DNA from: Moorella thermoacetica
GTDB taxonomy: Bacteria; Bacillota; DSM-521; Neomoorellales; Neomoorellaceae
Assembly: GCF_001267405.1 (NCBI RefSeq)
Contig: NZ_CP012369.1
Span: forward strand, 1,204,001 to 1,268,000
Reading direction: 5' to 3'
DNA length: 64,000 nt
The translations under genes and the position numbers were made by a program. Shown here piece after piece: positions 25,052 to 33,055 of this stretch. How positions within the stretch are numbered: the first letter of the stretch is position 1; each line of letters starts with the position of its first letter. The notes under the pieces were generated by a model. The model made no database searches, was not told the origin of the DNA, and saw nothing but the letters and a program-made list of their open reading frames with translations.

Positions 25052-26386
25052 TTAAAATTTAGTCAAGTACTGGTCAATCTCCCACTGGTGGACCCGGGTG
25101 CGATACTCCTCGCATTCCATCTTTTGAGCCAGGGTCAAGCGTTCGTAGATATGGGGTCCCAGGGCCTCACGGATGACTTCATCTTGCTCCAAGGCCGCCA
25201 GGGCCTCCTCCAGGCTGCCGGGCAGGACGCCGATTCCTTCTGCCTTAAGCTCCGCCGGGGTCATAGCAAAGATGTTTTTATCCGTCGGCGGCGGTGGTGT
25301 CAGGCCCTTTTTGATACCATCGAGACCGGCCTTCAAGAGAACAGCCAGGGCCAGGTAGGGGTTGCAGGAGGGGTCCGGGTGACGCACTTCAATCCGGGTG
25401 GAGGCCCCCCGCTTGGCCGGTACCCGGATCAAGGGGCTCCGGTTGCGCGGCGACCAGGCGATGTATACCGGCGCCTCGTAACCCGGCACCAGGCGCTTGT
25501 AGGAGTTAACCGTGGGGTTGGTAACGGCCGTCAGGGCACGGGCATGGGCCATGATGCCGGCGATAAAATGGTAGGCCACCTGGCTTAAGCCCAGTTCATC
25601 AGAGGGATCGTCAAAAGCGTTTTTACCGTCTTTAGATAAGGAAAGGTTGGCATGCATACCGGAACCGTTGATGCCGTAGATGGGTTTGGGCATAAAGGTG
25701 GCGTGGAGGCCATGCCGCTGGGCGATGGTCCGGACCACAAATTTAAAGGTAGCGATCCGGTCGGCGGTAGTCAGGGCCTCGGCATATTTGAAATCAATCT
25801 CGTGCTGCCCGGGAGCCACTTCATGGTGGGAGGCCTCGATCTCAAAGCCCATTTGCTCCAGGGTCAGGACCATATCCCGGCGAGCGTCTTCACCCAGATC
25901 CACCGGAGTCAGGTCAAAGTAACCGGCGCGGTCCTGGGTCTCCAGGGTCGGGCGGCCGTCGGCGTCGGTGTGGAAGAGGAAAAACTCGGCCTCCGGCCCG
26001 GCATTCATGGTAAAGCCCATTTCCGCCGCTTCGGCCATTACCCTTTTTAAGGTGGAGCGGGGGCAACCGGCGAAGGGCGTGCCGTCGGGGTTGTAGACAT
26101 CACAGATCAGCCGGGCCACTGAACCCTCATGGGGCCGCCAGGGAAAAACAACAAAGGTATCCGGGTCCGGCCGCAGGTACATATCGGACTCCTCAATGCG
26201 AACGAACCCTTCAATTGAAGATCCGTCGAACATCAGCTCGTTATTGAGGGCCTTGGGGAGCTGGTCCACGGGAATGGCTACGTTTTTGAGTACGCCAAAG
26301 ATGTCCGTAAACTGGAGGCGGACAAACTTGACCCCCCATTCCTCGGCCTGTTGCAGGACCGCTACTCTCTTTTCTTTGTCATCCAT
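25052..26386 (-). CDS. glnA: Glutamine synthetase type I (copy 1, glt-linked)
   Basis: ATP-dependent amidation of glutamate; forms a dodecamer. The 444-residue protein has [10 protein letters not shown] (ATP/metal), [41 protein letters not shown], and the [32 protein letters not shown] signature in order. No adenylylation-site motif NLYDLPP is seen, as in Firmicute GSI-alpha. ATG 26386 has AAGGAGG upstream; an upstream in-frame start is less likely. It leads the split glutamate synthase genes. Its 5' leader is structured but differs from that of copy 2. Confidence 0.96.
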   Translation of the reverse strand: MDDKEKRVAVLQQAEEWGVKFVRLQFTDIFGVLKNVAIPVDQLPKALNNELMFDGSSIEGFVRIEESDMYLRPDPDTFVVFPWRPHEGSVARLICDVYNPDGTPFAGCPRSTLKRVMAEAAEMGFTMNAGPEAEFFLFHTDADGRPTLETQDRAGYFDLTPVDLGEDARRDMVLTLEQMGFEIEASHHEVAPGQHEIDFKYAEALTTADRIATFKFVVRTIAQRHGLHATFMPKPIYGINGSGMHANLSLSKDGKNAFDDPSDELGLSQVAYHFIAGIMAHARALTAVTNPTVNSYKRLVPGYEAPVYIAWSPRNRSPLIRVPAKRGASTRIEVRHPDPSCNPYLALAVLLKAGLDGIKKGLTPPPPTDKNIFAMTPAELKAEGIGVLPGSLEEALAALEQDEVIREALGPHIYERLTLAQKMECEEYRTRVHQWEIDQYLTKF

Positions 26387-26496
26387 GGAATTTACCTCCT
26401 TCAAGAATGTGCTTCCTTATTGGTGGAGAGCTACCCTACTACCGCCAGATACTTGCTGGTTTTCCAAGCCTGCTTTCTCCGGCCTGACGATGTGGA

Positions 26497-26564
26497 GGCG
26501 CCGGGCGCCGGCAGTTCTCGGCTGGCAAAACATGGCGTCTTATCCCCGCCTGTTATCACCAGCC
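26497..26564 (-). ncRNA. Structured leader of glnA copy 1
   Basis: On the minus strand GGCTGG and CCAGCC (26520-26564) enclose a symmetric internal loop and an inner GGCG / CGCC stem. A GC-rich element GGCGCC-C-GGCGCC follows at 26497-26509. No T-tract or RBS-masking partner is obvious. The rest of 26387-26590 shows only smaller hairpins. Confidence 0.4.
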
Positions 26565-26589
26565 ATCTAAAACGTAATTTGTTTCATAT

Positions 26590-26638
26590 ACAAAATAACG
26601 CCTGAGGGGTATAAGTAACCTTCCCCTTCAGGACGCCG
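26590..26638 (-). terminator. Terminator after the ANTAR regulator gene
   Basis: The minus strand pairs CGTCCTGAAGGGG with CCCCTCAGGCG over a 14-base loop, then TTATTTTG. It separates the regulator from glnA copy 1. Confidence 0.7.
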
Positions 26639-26686
26639 TTGCCCTAAAGCAGCTATCTTGAGCATATCGAATTTTAATCAGTACCC

Positions 26687-27313
26687 TTAAGCCCTTCCGG
26701 AATTCCCGCTATCATTTTTCGCCTTATGCCCGCCCTGCTGGAGCTCGTGGGCGACAATAATGGCTTCGGCGATGGTTTTCATGGGTACGCAGCGATCCAT
26801 ACTCTGGCGCTGCAGGCGGCGGTAGGCTTCAGCCTCCGTTAAACCCATGGTATCCATTAATATCCCCTTGGCCCTTTCCACAACCTTGCGGGAAGCCAGA
26901 GTTTCCTTCAACTTGCTGATCTCCTGCTCCAGCCTGGTTACCCGGCGATAATTGGCCAGGGCGGCTTCTACTGCCGGGATAAGGGTACTCTCCTGTACCG
27001 GTTTAATCAAATAAGCAAAGACAGGAAAATCGCGGGTCCTGATAATCAAGTTCCGGTGCCAGGAGGAGGCCAGGAGAATTATCGGTGCCACCCGGTCCTC
27101 ATCGATAACGCGGGCTACTTCCAGGGCATTGGTGCCCTGGAGATCGCTATCCAGGATTACCAGGTTGGGCTGTAGGGTGCGAATCATCCGCAGGGCCTGG
27201 CTGCCATCCGGGGCTTCCCCGGCGATGAGGTAACCCTCACGTACCAGCATGTACTTCAGGTTTTGCCGGGCAGACGGGTCGGCACAGGCAATAAAGATTT
27301 TCGCTTGCTGCAT
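26687..27313 (-). CDS. ANTAR-domain response regulator (RNA-binding antiterminator)
   Basis: Cytoplasmic two-component regulator whose output domain binds RNA hairpins. Residues 1-120 are a receiver: FIACADPSA with the acidic site, LVILDSDLQG with the phospho-acceptor Asp (about 55), LLASSW with the Ser switch, and YLIKPV with Lys. A coiled coil (LEQEISKLKETLASRK) leads into the ANTAR domain (about 140-195: VVERAKGILMDTMGLTEAEA, YRRLQRQSMDRCVPMKTIAEAII). Start ATG 27313 begins the family sequence; no strong ribosome-binding site is visible. No histidine kinase gene is adjacent. Its position between two glnA genes, and matching hairpins in nearby leaders, point to nitrogen control, as for clostridial NitR. 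Confidence 0.92.
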   Translation of the reverse strand: MQQAKIFIACADPSARQNLKYMLVREGYLIAGEAPDGSQALRMIRTLQPNLVILDSDLQGTNALEVARVIDEDRVAPIILLASSWHRNLIIRTRDFPVFAYLIKPVQESTLIPAVEAALANYRRVTRLEQEISKLKETLASRKVVERAKGILMDTMGLTEAEAYRRLQRQSMDRCVPMKTIAEAIIVAHELQQGGHKAKNDSGNSGRA

Positions 27314-27338
27314 GGACTTTGTTCACTGCCCCCCTCGC

Positions 27339-27376
27339 GCTACGTCGTTGTAGCTATATCGAGGACGCCGTCGCCC
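27339..27376 (-). promoter_or_regulatory. Tandem ANTAR-type hairpins in the regulator's own leader
   Basis: On the minus strand, first GGGC [GACGGC] GTCC (27363-27376), then GCTAC [AACGAC] GTAGC (27339-27354). Both have six-base loops with G at position 4; the second also has A at position 1. They lie between the promoter and the start codon, with the second 25 bases before ATG. There is no terminator, so translational control or autoregulation is possible. Confidence 0.5.
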
Positions 27377-27408
27377 CGCGAAATATTTTTTCATTTATTA
27401 TGGAACCT

Positions 27409-27437
27409 ATTATAAGGGATGGCCTTTGAAAAGGCAA
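27409..27437 (-). promoter_or_regulatory. Promoter of the ANTAR regulator gene
   Basis: The minus strand reads TTGCCT, 17 bases, TATAAT, about 95 bases before the start codon. The remaining stretch to 27572 holds no clear element. Confidence 0.6.
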
Positions 27438-27572
27438 TAGGCGGAATACTTGTATTCTGTATTTCGAAAGATGTTTTCGCATTATGAAAAACAGTCGCCC
27501 GTGGTTGGCAGGCAAATTTTGCAGGGCGGAGCATAAAATTAAAGTGAGCTGATTTTTGAGGGAGGCAAGGAA

Positions 27573-28715
27573 ATGGCTCAGGGGAAATTGAGGAAGGTCT
27601 TTCCAGGAGGTAATACCTGCGAAGGCTTTTATTCCTTCTATGATTACATCATTGAACCCGATGCCACCCGTATTTTTATCGTTAAAGGGGGCCCGGGGGT
27701 AGGAAAATCTACCTTTATGCGTAAAATCGGCGAAGCCATGCTCGCCAGGGGCTACAATGTCGAGTATCACTGTTGTTCCTCTGATAACGACTCCCTGGAC
27801 GCGGTGGTTATCCCGGCCATCAAGGTGGCTCTGATTGACGGCACGGCCCCCCACATTGTCGACCCCAAAAACCCCGGCGCCGTCGACGAGATCATCCACC
27901 TGGGCGATTTCTGGGATGAAGCCCAGATGCGCGCCCATAAGGACGAGATCTTAAAGGCCAATGCCCGGGTAGACCGTCTCTATCGCATAGCCTACAGCGC
28001 TCTGCGAGAAGCCAAGGTCATCCGGGACGAGTGGGAGAGCTACGTCTCGGAGTGTATGCATGAAAGCCAGGTGAACAGGGCCGTGGCCGGTTTGCTCCAG
28101 GCCATCTTTGGCGGCGTGGCCCCTCGTTACGAACGGCCGGCCAGGATGCGCCACCTTTTTGCCACGGCTATTACTCCCGACGGCATCATTACCGGCCATG
28201 TGGAATCCCTGCTTCAGGATGTCCAGCAAATCTATACCTTGGCCGGCGAACCTGGAAGCGGTGTACCCCAGGTCCTGGGGAGGATAGCGGATCTAGCCCA
28301 CGAAAAGGGACTGTATGCGGAGGTTTATCACTGTCCCTTTAATCCCAGAAATATCGACCTGGTTATCTTACCGGAGATCAAAGTGGCGGCCATGAATATC
28401 CAGCCGCCCCATAGCTATGACCCCTCTTCCCTGCCGGACCTCACGGCCATGAAGCTCAACCTGTCTTCCTTTATTGACCGGGATAAACTTGCCGTCTATT
28501 CCCATGAACTCAGCAGCGCCGCCTATCGTTACCAGGCCTGCCTGGACCGGGCCGTGGCTTATATACGCCAGGCCAAGCTAACCCATGATTATATGGAAAA
28601 ATTCTATGTTCCGGCCATGAATTTTGAGGCCATAAATGCCAAACGCCAGGAAATCCTGCAGCGCATCTTGAACTACGCCGCCGAATTTCCTGGCGTGTTG
28701 GAGGAAGCCAGCTAA
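27573..28715 (+). CDS. P-loop ATPase of the PRK06851 type
   Basis: Function unknown; I place it in the PRK06851 conserved-ATPase group by recall. Residues 33-42 carry a good Walker A, KGGPGVGKST, preceded by RIFIV. The protein looks internally duplicated: a second block (GIITGHVESLLQDVQQIYTLAGEPGSGVPQ, about 208-237) parallels the first, but GSGVPQ lacks the Lys-Ser/Thr, so the second P-loop is dead. GAGGGAGG lies before ATG 27573. It is divergent from the ANTAR regulator and ends four bases from convergent glnA copy 2. No terminator is visible in that gap. Confidence 0.75.
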   Translation: MAQGKLRKVFPGGNTCEGFYSFYDYIIEPDATRIFIVKGGPGVGKSTFMRKIGEAMLARGYNVEYHCCSSDNDSLDAVVIPAIKVALIDGTAPHIVDPKNPGAVDEIIHLGDFWDEAQMRAHKDEILKANARVDRLYRIAYSALREAKVIRDEWESYVSECMHESQVNRAVAGLLQAIFGGVAPRYERPARMRHLFATAITPDGIITGHVESLLQDVQQIYTLAGEPGSGVPQVLGRIADLAHEKGLYAEVYHCPFNPRNIDLVILPEIKVAAMNIQPPHSYDPSSLPDLTAMKLNLSSFIDRDKLAVYSHELSSAAYRYQACLDRAVAYIRQAKLTHDYMEKFYVPAMNFEAINAKRQEILQRILNYAAEFPGVLEEAS

Positions 28716-28719
28716 AGGT

Positions 28720-30051
28720 TTAAAACAGTGTAAGGTAGTGGTCTATTTCCCACTGGTGGACCTGGATACGATACTGTTCCCATTCCTTCTCCTTGGCCTC
28801 GACAAAATGCTGGTAAATGTGATCCCCCAGGGCCTCCCGGATCACTTCGTCGCGGGAGAGTTCCGCTAAGGCATCTTTTAAATCACCCGGCAGGCTGCCG
28901 ATGCCCAGGTCACGGCGTTCGGCAGGCGTCATCTCATAGATATTGCGTTCTGTCGGAGCCGGGGGCTGAATCTGTTTCTTGATCCCGTCCAAACCGGCTT
29001 TCAACATAACGGCCAGGGCCAGGTAAGGGTTACAGGACGGGTCGGGGTTGCGTAATTCTATTCTAGTTGAGGCCCCGCGCTTGGCCGGCACGCGTATCAA
29101 GGGGCTGCGATTGCGGGGGGACCAGGCGATATAGACCGGGGCCTCAAAACCTGGTACCAGGCGTTTATAAGAATTGACTGTCGGATTGGTGATGGCCGCC
29201 AGGGCCCGGGCGTGGTGCATCAGGCCGCCAATATAGTAATAGGCTACCTTGCTTAATTGCAGGGGGTCGTCCGGATCATAGAAGGCATTCTGGCCTTCTT
29301 TAAATAAGGATTGGTGGGTATGCATGCCGGAACCGTTGATGCCAGCCACAGGCTTGGGCATAAAGGTGGCATGGAGACCGTGGCGCTGGGCGATGGTCCG
29401 GACGACAAATTTAAAGGTGGCAATCTTATCGGCCGTGGCCAGGGCGTTATCATACTTAAAGTCTATTTCGTGCTGGCCCGGGGCCACCTCGTGATGGGAA
29501 GCCTCAACCTCGAAACCCATGGCTTCCAGGGAAAGGACCATATCCCGGCGCGCGTCTTCACCCAGGTCGACTGGGGAAAGGTCGAAATAGCCGGCCTGGT
29601 CGTGGGTTACGAGGGTCGGTTTTTGCCCGTCGGTATGGAAAAGGAAAAACTCCGCTTCCGGGCCGGCGTACATGGTATAGCCCATAGCTTCGGCTTCAGC
29701 CAGGACGCGCTTTAAAACCCCCCGGGGACAGCCGGCAAAGGGGGTGCCGTCCGGGTTATAGACGTCACAGATCAACCTGGCTACGGCCCCGTCCATGGGC
29801 CGCCAGGGGAAAATGGCGAAGGTGGTCGGGTCAGGCCGCAGGTACATGTCGGATTCTTCGATGCGGACGAAACCGTGGATGGAAGAGCCATCGAACATTA
29901 ATTCGCCGTCAAGGGCTTTCTCTAGCTCGGCCGGGGTTATGGCCACATTTTTTAATACCCCGAAGATATCGGTAAACTGGAGCCGGATAAAACGGACGTT
30001 CATTTCTTCAACCATCTGCAGGACGTCTTCTTTGGTCAGTTGTTCATTCAT
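28720..30051 (-). CDS. glnA: Glutamine synthetase type I (copy 2, ANTAR-type leader)
   Basis: Second full-length GSI, 443 residues, closely similar to copy 1 along the whole length, with the same [51 protein letters not shown] and [20 protein letters not shown] blocks. Differences cluster at the N-terminus and in the loop [10 protein letters not shown]. All metal and substrate motifs are intact, so it should be active. It is a single-gene unit with its own strong promoter and an attenuator-type leader, so it is likely the regulated copy, whereas copy 1 serves the glutamate synthase operon. Direct tandem origin is plausible. Confidence 0.96.
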   Translation of the reverse strand: MNEQLTKEDVLQMVEEMNVRFIRLQFTDIFGVLKNVAITPAELEKALDGELMFDGSSIHGFVRIEESDMYLRPDPTTFAIFPWRPMDGAVARLICDVYNPDGTPFAGCPRGVLKRVLAEAEAMGYTMYAGPEAEFFLFHTDGQKPTLVTHDQAGYFDLSPVDLGEDARRDMVLSLEAMGFEVEASHHEVAPGQHEIDFKYDNALATADKIATFKFVVRTIAQRHGLHATFMPKPVAGINGSGMHTHQSLFKEGQNAFYDPDDPLQLSKVAYYYIGGLMHHARALAAITNPTVNSYKRLVPGFEAPVYIAWSPRNRSPLIRVPAKRGASTRIELRNPDPSCNPYLALAVMLKAGLDGIKKQIQPPAPTERNIYEMTPAERRDLGIGSLPGDLKDALAELSRDEVIREALGDHIYQHFVEAKEKEWEQYRIQVHQWEIDHYLTLF

Positions 30052-30066
30052 TGTGCCTCTCCTCAG

Positions 30067-30118
30067 TAAAAAAGATAAAGCCCGCCGCGGCTTACACTGG
30101 GTGTAGCCGCTACGGGCT
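30067..30118 (-). terminator. Leader terminator of glnA copy 2
   Basis: On the minus strand AGCCCG-GCGGC-TACAC pairs with GTGTA-GCCGC-CGGGCT around a CCA loop, followed by TTTATCTTTTTT. It lies inside the 5' leader, before the ribosome-binding site, so it acts as an attenuator. Its first arm shares the bases GCC with the preceding small hairpin. Confidence 0.85.
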
Positions 30119-30152
30119 TCTTTGCCTCTTCCCTGGGAACCACGTTGCTCCC
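30115..30152 (-). promoter_or_regulatory. ANTAR-type paired hairpins in the glnA2 leader
   Basis: On the minus strand P1 is GGGAGC [AACGTG] GTTCCC (30135-30152) and P2 is GGC [AAAGAA] GCC (30115-30126), eight bases apart. Both loops are six bases with A at 1 and G at 4. P2's three-base stem is weak alone and is mutually exclusive with the terminator, as expected when a bound ANTAR protein must stabilise it. Confidence 0.7.
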
Positions 30153-30179
30153 TATTTTACTTGCAATTATTTTTTAGTT

Positions 30180-30207
30180 ATTATAACATACTTCGCCAGG
30201 AGGTCAA
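30180..30207 (-). promoter_or_regulatory. Promoter of glnA copy 2
   Basis: The minus strand reads TTGACC, 16 bases, TATAAT, about 130 bases before the start codon. Confidence 0.75.
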
Positions 30208-30314
30208 GGCCTGTTTTGTGTTAAAATATTGGTAACTGCCCGGGATTAAAATAGGTTAAACGGGTAAGATAGGGTAAGATTGATAAGGAAAAATTGCAAT
30301 CGAGGTGAAGATTG

Positions 30315-30953
30315 ATGCTCTGGCCCTTGTTGTTCTTGTTTTTATTTATCCCCATGCTCATGGCCTCCCTCTTTTTAAATCTGGCTATTTTCTCCTTTGC
30401 CAGACTGGGTCTTTCCCCCGGCGGGGCCATGCTCCTGCTCTCAGCATCTGTCATCGGCGGCCTGATAAATATCCCCGTATCACGCCGGCGCCTTTACATC
30501 GAGGAACCCCGTTTTGGTTCTTTCCCTTTCTTTTTCTATTACCCGCCCCAGGTGAGCTACCAGCTCCTCTGCATCAACGTCGGTGGGGCAGTGATCCCTG
30601 TCCTTTTTTCCCTGCACCTGCTGGCTACAAGGGCGCCTCTGCTGCCGGCCCTGACGGCCACCCTGATTGTCACCGTGGTAGCTAAGCTCCTGGCCCGGAT
30701 AGTTCCGGGGGTTGGAATCTCCATACCCACCTTTATCCCTCCAGTAGTCGCCGCCCTGGCGGCCATCATTGTCTCGCCCCATAATGCCGCCCCGGTGGCA
30801 TATATCGCCGGGGCTATCGGCACCCTCCTAGGAGCTGACATCCTCAACCTGGGAGCCATCCGCCGGCTCCAGTCCCAGGTGGTGAGTATTGGCGGGGCAG
30901 GCGTCTTTGACGGTATTTTCCTGGTAGCCCTGGCCGCGGCCTTGCTGAGTTAA
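30315..30953 (+). CDS. DUF1614 family membrane protein
   Basis: Polytopic membrane protein of unknown function with about seven hydrophobic segments over 213 residues. Family marks I recall are the GGLINIPVS loop (about 48-56), the INVGGAVIPVLFSL helix (about 87-100) and the closing GGAGVFDGIFLVALAAALL. ATG 30315 follows GAGGTGAAG; a TTG precedes it directly. It lies 145 bases ahead of asnB. A second, related DUF1614 gene lies at 63083-63841. Confidence 0.8.
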   Translation: MLWPLLFLFLFIPMLMASLFLNLAIFSFARLGLSPGGAMLLLSASVIGGLINIPVSRRRLYIEEPRFGSFPFFFYYPPQVSYQLLCINVGGAVIPVLFSLHLLATRAPLLPALTATLIVTVVAKLLARIVPGVGISIPTFIPPVVAALAAIIVSPHNAAPVAYIAGAIGTLLGADILNLGAIRRLQSQVVSIGGAGVFDGIFLVALAAALLS

Positions 30954-30978
30954 CCTTTCCCCGGCACCGGCATAAGAT
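30950..30978 (+). promoter_or_regulatory. Candidate promoter of asnB
   Basis: TTAACC, 17 bases, TAAGAT, overlapping the stop of the preceding gene. The -35 box is poor. It would give a leader of about 110 bases. Confidence 0.4.
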
Positions 30979-31000
30979 CATTATGGAACCCGTCTTGTAG

Positions 31001-31041
31001 GGGGTTGCAAGGGTGTAACCCCGGTGGGCAACGTCGTCCGT
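31001..31041 (+). promoter_or_regulatory. ANTAR-type tandem hairpins in the asnB leader
   Basis: P1 is GGGGTTGC [AAGGGT] GTAACCCC (31001-31022), an 8-bp stem; P2 is GGGC [AACGTC] GTCC (31026-31039), extendable by wobble pairs. Both loops have A at 1 and G at 4. An alternative stem CAACG / CGTTG (31029-31043) is exclusive with P2. A further hairpin AGGCATT / AATGCCT ends shortly before the ribosome-binding site. No T-tract is seen, so control may be translational. Confidence 0.6.
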
Positions 31042-31097
31042 TGAAGGGCAGGGTTCTATTTAAAGGCATTTCCGCAATGCCTGCTGGGGGGATTGCT

Positions 31098-32939
31098 ATG
31101 TGCGGAATTACCGGCTGGGTGGATTGGGAACTGGACCTCACCGGGCAAAAAAACATCCTGGAAGCCATGACCGCCACCCTCGCCTGCCGGGGACCGGATG
31201 CCGCCGGCACCTGGGTGGCACCCCGGGTGGCCCTGGGGCACCGCCGCCTGGTCGTCGTCGATCCCGCCGGGGGCGGCCAGCCCATGGTTCGCCGCCGCGG
31301 CAACCAGACCTTTGTCCTTACTTATAACGGCGAGCTATACAACACCGGGGAAATCCGGGAGGAACTTTTGAGCCGGGGTTATACCTTCCGGGGCCACTCG
31401 GACACGGAAGTATTGCTGACGGCCTACATGGAGTGGGGTGTAGAGTGTGTCCGGTGTTTCAATGGTATCTTTGCCTTCGCCATTTGGGACGAGGCCAGGG
31501 AACGTCTATTCCTGGCCCGGGACCGGTTGGGAGTAAAACCCCTTTTTTACGCTACTTTGCCCCATTCTTTCCTTTTTGGTTCGGAACTGAAGGCTCTCCT
31601 GGCCCACCCGGCGATAAAACCGGAAGTGGATGCTGAAGGCCTGGCCGAGGTCTTCGTCCTGGGCCCGGCCCGGACACCGGGCCACGGGGTATTTCATAAT
31701 CTGGCCGAACTTAAACCCGGCTATTATATGACCTACGACCGGCAGGGACTACGCCTGCACCAGTACTGGGCCCTGCAGAGCCATCCCCACACCGATAACC
31801 TGGAGACAACCATCGCAAAAGTACGCCAGCTGTTGCAGGATACAGTGGAACGGCAACTGGTGGCCGATGTGCCCGTTTGTACCCTGCTCTCCGGCGGTCT
31901 GGACTCCAGCGCTGTTACCGTCTTTGCCGCCCGGGCCTTTCAGGGCCGGGGGCAGGGCCATATCCATACCTGGTCGGTAGATTATATTGATAATGACCGC
32001 TACTTCCAGCCCAGCCATTTCCAGCCCAACCCGGATGCTCCCTGGGTAAAGCTGGTCTCGGAACACCTGGAAACCATCCATCACTACGTTTATATCGACA
32101 CCCCGGAACTGGTTGACTCCCTGAAGGCTGCCATGCGGGCCCGGGACCTGCCGGGCATGGCCGACGTGGATTCCTCCCTATTGCTCTTTTGCCGGGAAGT
32201 AAAGAGAGAGGCTACCGTTGCCCTCTCAGGGGAGGCTGCCGATGAGGTCTTTGGCGGTTACCCCTGGTTTCGCAGTGAAAAGGCCCTGGCCGCGAACACC
32301 TTCCCCTGGAACCGGGCCGGCCAGGAGCGTATCCGCCTCCTCTCCCCCGAATTAAAGGCTATGGTCCGGCCGGAAGAGTATGTGGCCAGGCGTTACCGGG
32401 AAGCCCTGGCGGAGGTACCCGCCCTGCCGGGTGAGGAAGCCAGGGCCGCCCGTCTGCGGGAGATCTCTTACCTGAGCCTGACCCGCTTCATGCCGGTACT
32501 CCTGGACCGCAAGGATCGTATGAGTATGGCCGTGGGGCTGGAGGTGCGGGTGCCCTACTGTGACCACCGCCTGGTGGAATACGTCTGGAACATTCCCTGG
32601 GAGATGAAATTCGTCGGCCAGATGGAAAAGGGCATCCTGCGCCGGGCCCTGGCAGGTATATTGCCCGCCGAAGTAATCAACCGGCGCAAGAGCCCTTACC
32701 CCAAAACCTACAACCCGGCCTACCTGGAAGCCGTCCGTAACTGGATGCTGGATATCCTGGCCGACCCCGCTTCCCCCCTGCTGCCCTTTATTGACGTAGC
32801 GGCGGTTAAAGCCTTGACCCAATCCCGGGAGGTTTTCAACCTGCCGTGGTTCGGCCAGCTCATGAGCGGGCCCCAGCTCTTCGCCTACCTGGCCCAGATT
32901 GACACCTGGATGCGGGAATACGGGGTATCTGTACGTTAA
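31098..32939 (+). CDS. asnB: Asparagine synthetase, glutamine-hydrolysing
   Basis: Makes asparagine from aspartate, glutamine and ATP. MCGITGW at the start puts the class II amidotransferase Cys at residue 2, so ATG 31098 (GGGGGG eight bases upstream) is preferred over the longer frame from 31005. Residues 1-200 are the glutaminase domain (RGPDAAGTW, LTYNGELYNT, ARDRLGVKPL). The synthetase domain follows with the pyrophosphate loop LLSGGLDSSAV (about 263-273) and LSGEAADEVFGGYPWF. At 613 residues it has the usual AsnB length. It stands alone between DUF1614 and glnB, with a leader that looks like an ANTAR target. Confidence 0.95.
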   Translation: MCGITGWVDWELDLTGQKNILEAMTATLACRGPDAAGTWVAPRVALGHRRLVVVDPAGGGQPMVRRRGNQTFVLTYNGELYNTGEIREELLSRGYTFRGHSDTEVLLTAYMEWGVECVRCFNGIFAFAIWDEARERLFLARDRLGVKPLFYATLPHSFLFGSELKALLAHPAIKPEVDAEGLAEVFVLGPARTPGHGVFHNLAELKPGYYMTYDRQGLRLHQYWALQSHPHTDNLETTIAKVRQLLQDTVERQLVADVPVCTLLSGGLDSSAVTVFAARAFQGRGQGHIHTWSVDYIDNDRYFQPSHFQPNPDAPWVKLVSEHLETIHHYVYIDTPELVDSLKAAMRARDLPGMADVDSSLLLFCREVKREATVALSGEAADEVFGGYPWFRSEKALAANTFPWNRAGQERIRLLSPELKAMVRPEEYVARRYREALAEVPALPGEEARAARLREISYLSLTRFMPVLLDRKDRMSMAVGLEVRVPYCDHRLVEYVWNIPWEMKFVGQMEKGILRRALAGILPAEVINRRKSPYPKTYNPAYLEAVRNWMLDILADPASPLLPFIDVAAVKALTQSREVFNLPWFGQLMSGPQLFAYLAQIDTWMREYGVSVR

Positions 32940-32980
32940 GCTCCGCGCCTCCGGGGTTAATAACCGGCTCAAAAACCCCC

Positions 32981-33008
32981 TTGACAAAGGTCCGGGCATG
33001 GGTATAAT
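32981..33008 (+). promoter_or_regulatory. Promoter upstream of the glnB leader
   Basis: TTGACA, 16 bases, TATAAT, nearly perfect. The region 32940-33362 (423 bases) holds no gene; it contains this promoter, the ANTAR-type hairpins, a terminator and then 280 bases in which I see no convincing element. Confidence 0.8.
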
Positions 33009-33017
33009 AAAGTCCAA

Positions 33018-33055
33018 GCAAGCAGTGTAGTTTGCCCAAATGGGTGAAGAAGCCC
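33018..33055 (+). promoter_or_regulatory. ANTAR-type paired hairpins upstream of glnB
   Basis: P1 is GCAAGC [AGTGTA] GTTTGC (33018-33035), A at 1 and G at 4. Seven bases on, P2 is GGT [GAAGAA] GCC (33043-33054), G at 4 but G at 1. Spacing and the overlap of P2 with the terminator arm match the glnA2 leader. Confidence 0.65.

Noticed and set aside
26405-26590. ANTAR-type hexaloop pair before glnA copy 1
   Set aside because: I looked for six-base loops with A1 and G4 on stable stems and found none; the nearest candidates have 4-, 7- or 10-base loops.
27354-27938. Minus-strand open frame of 194 codons
   Set aside because: Overlaps the P-loop ATPase on the opposite strand and the regulator's promoter; no recognisable motifs.
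30954-31097. T-box riboswitch before asnB
   Set aside because: No GGGTGGNACCGCG antiterminator box and no specifier-loop arrangement; the hairpins fit the ANTAR pattern better.
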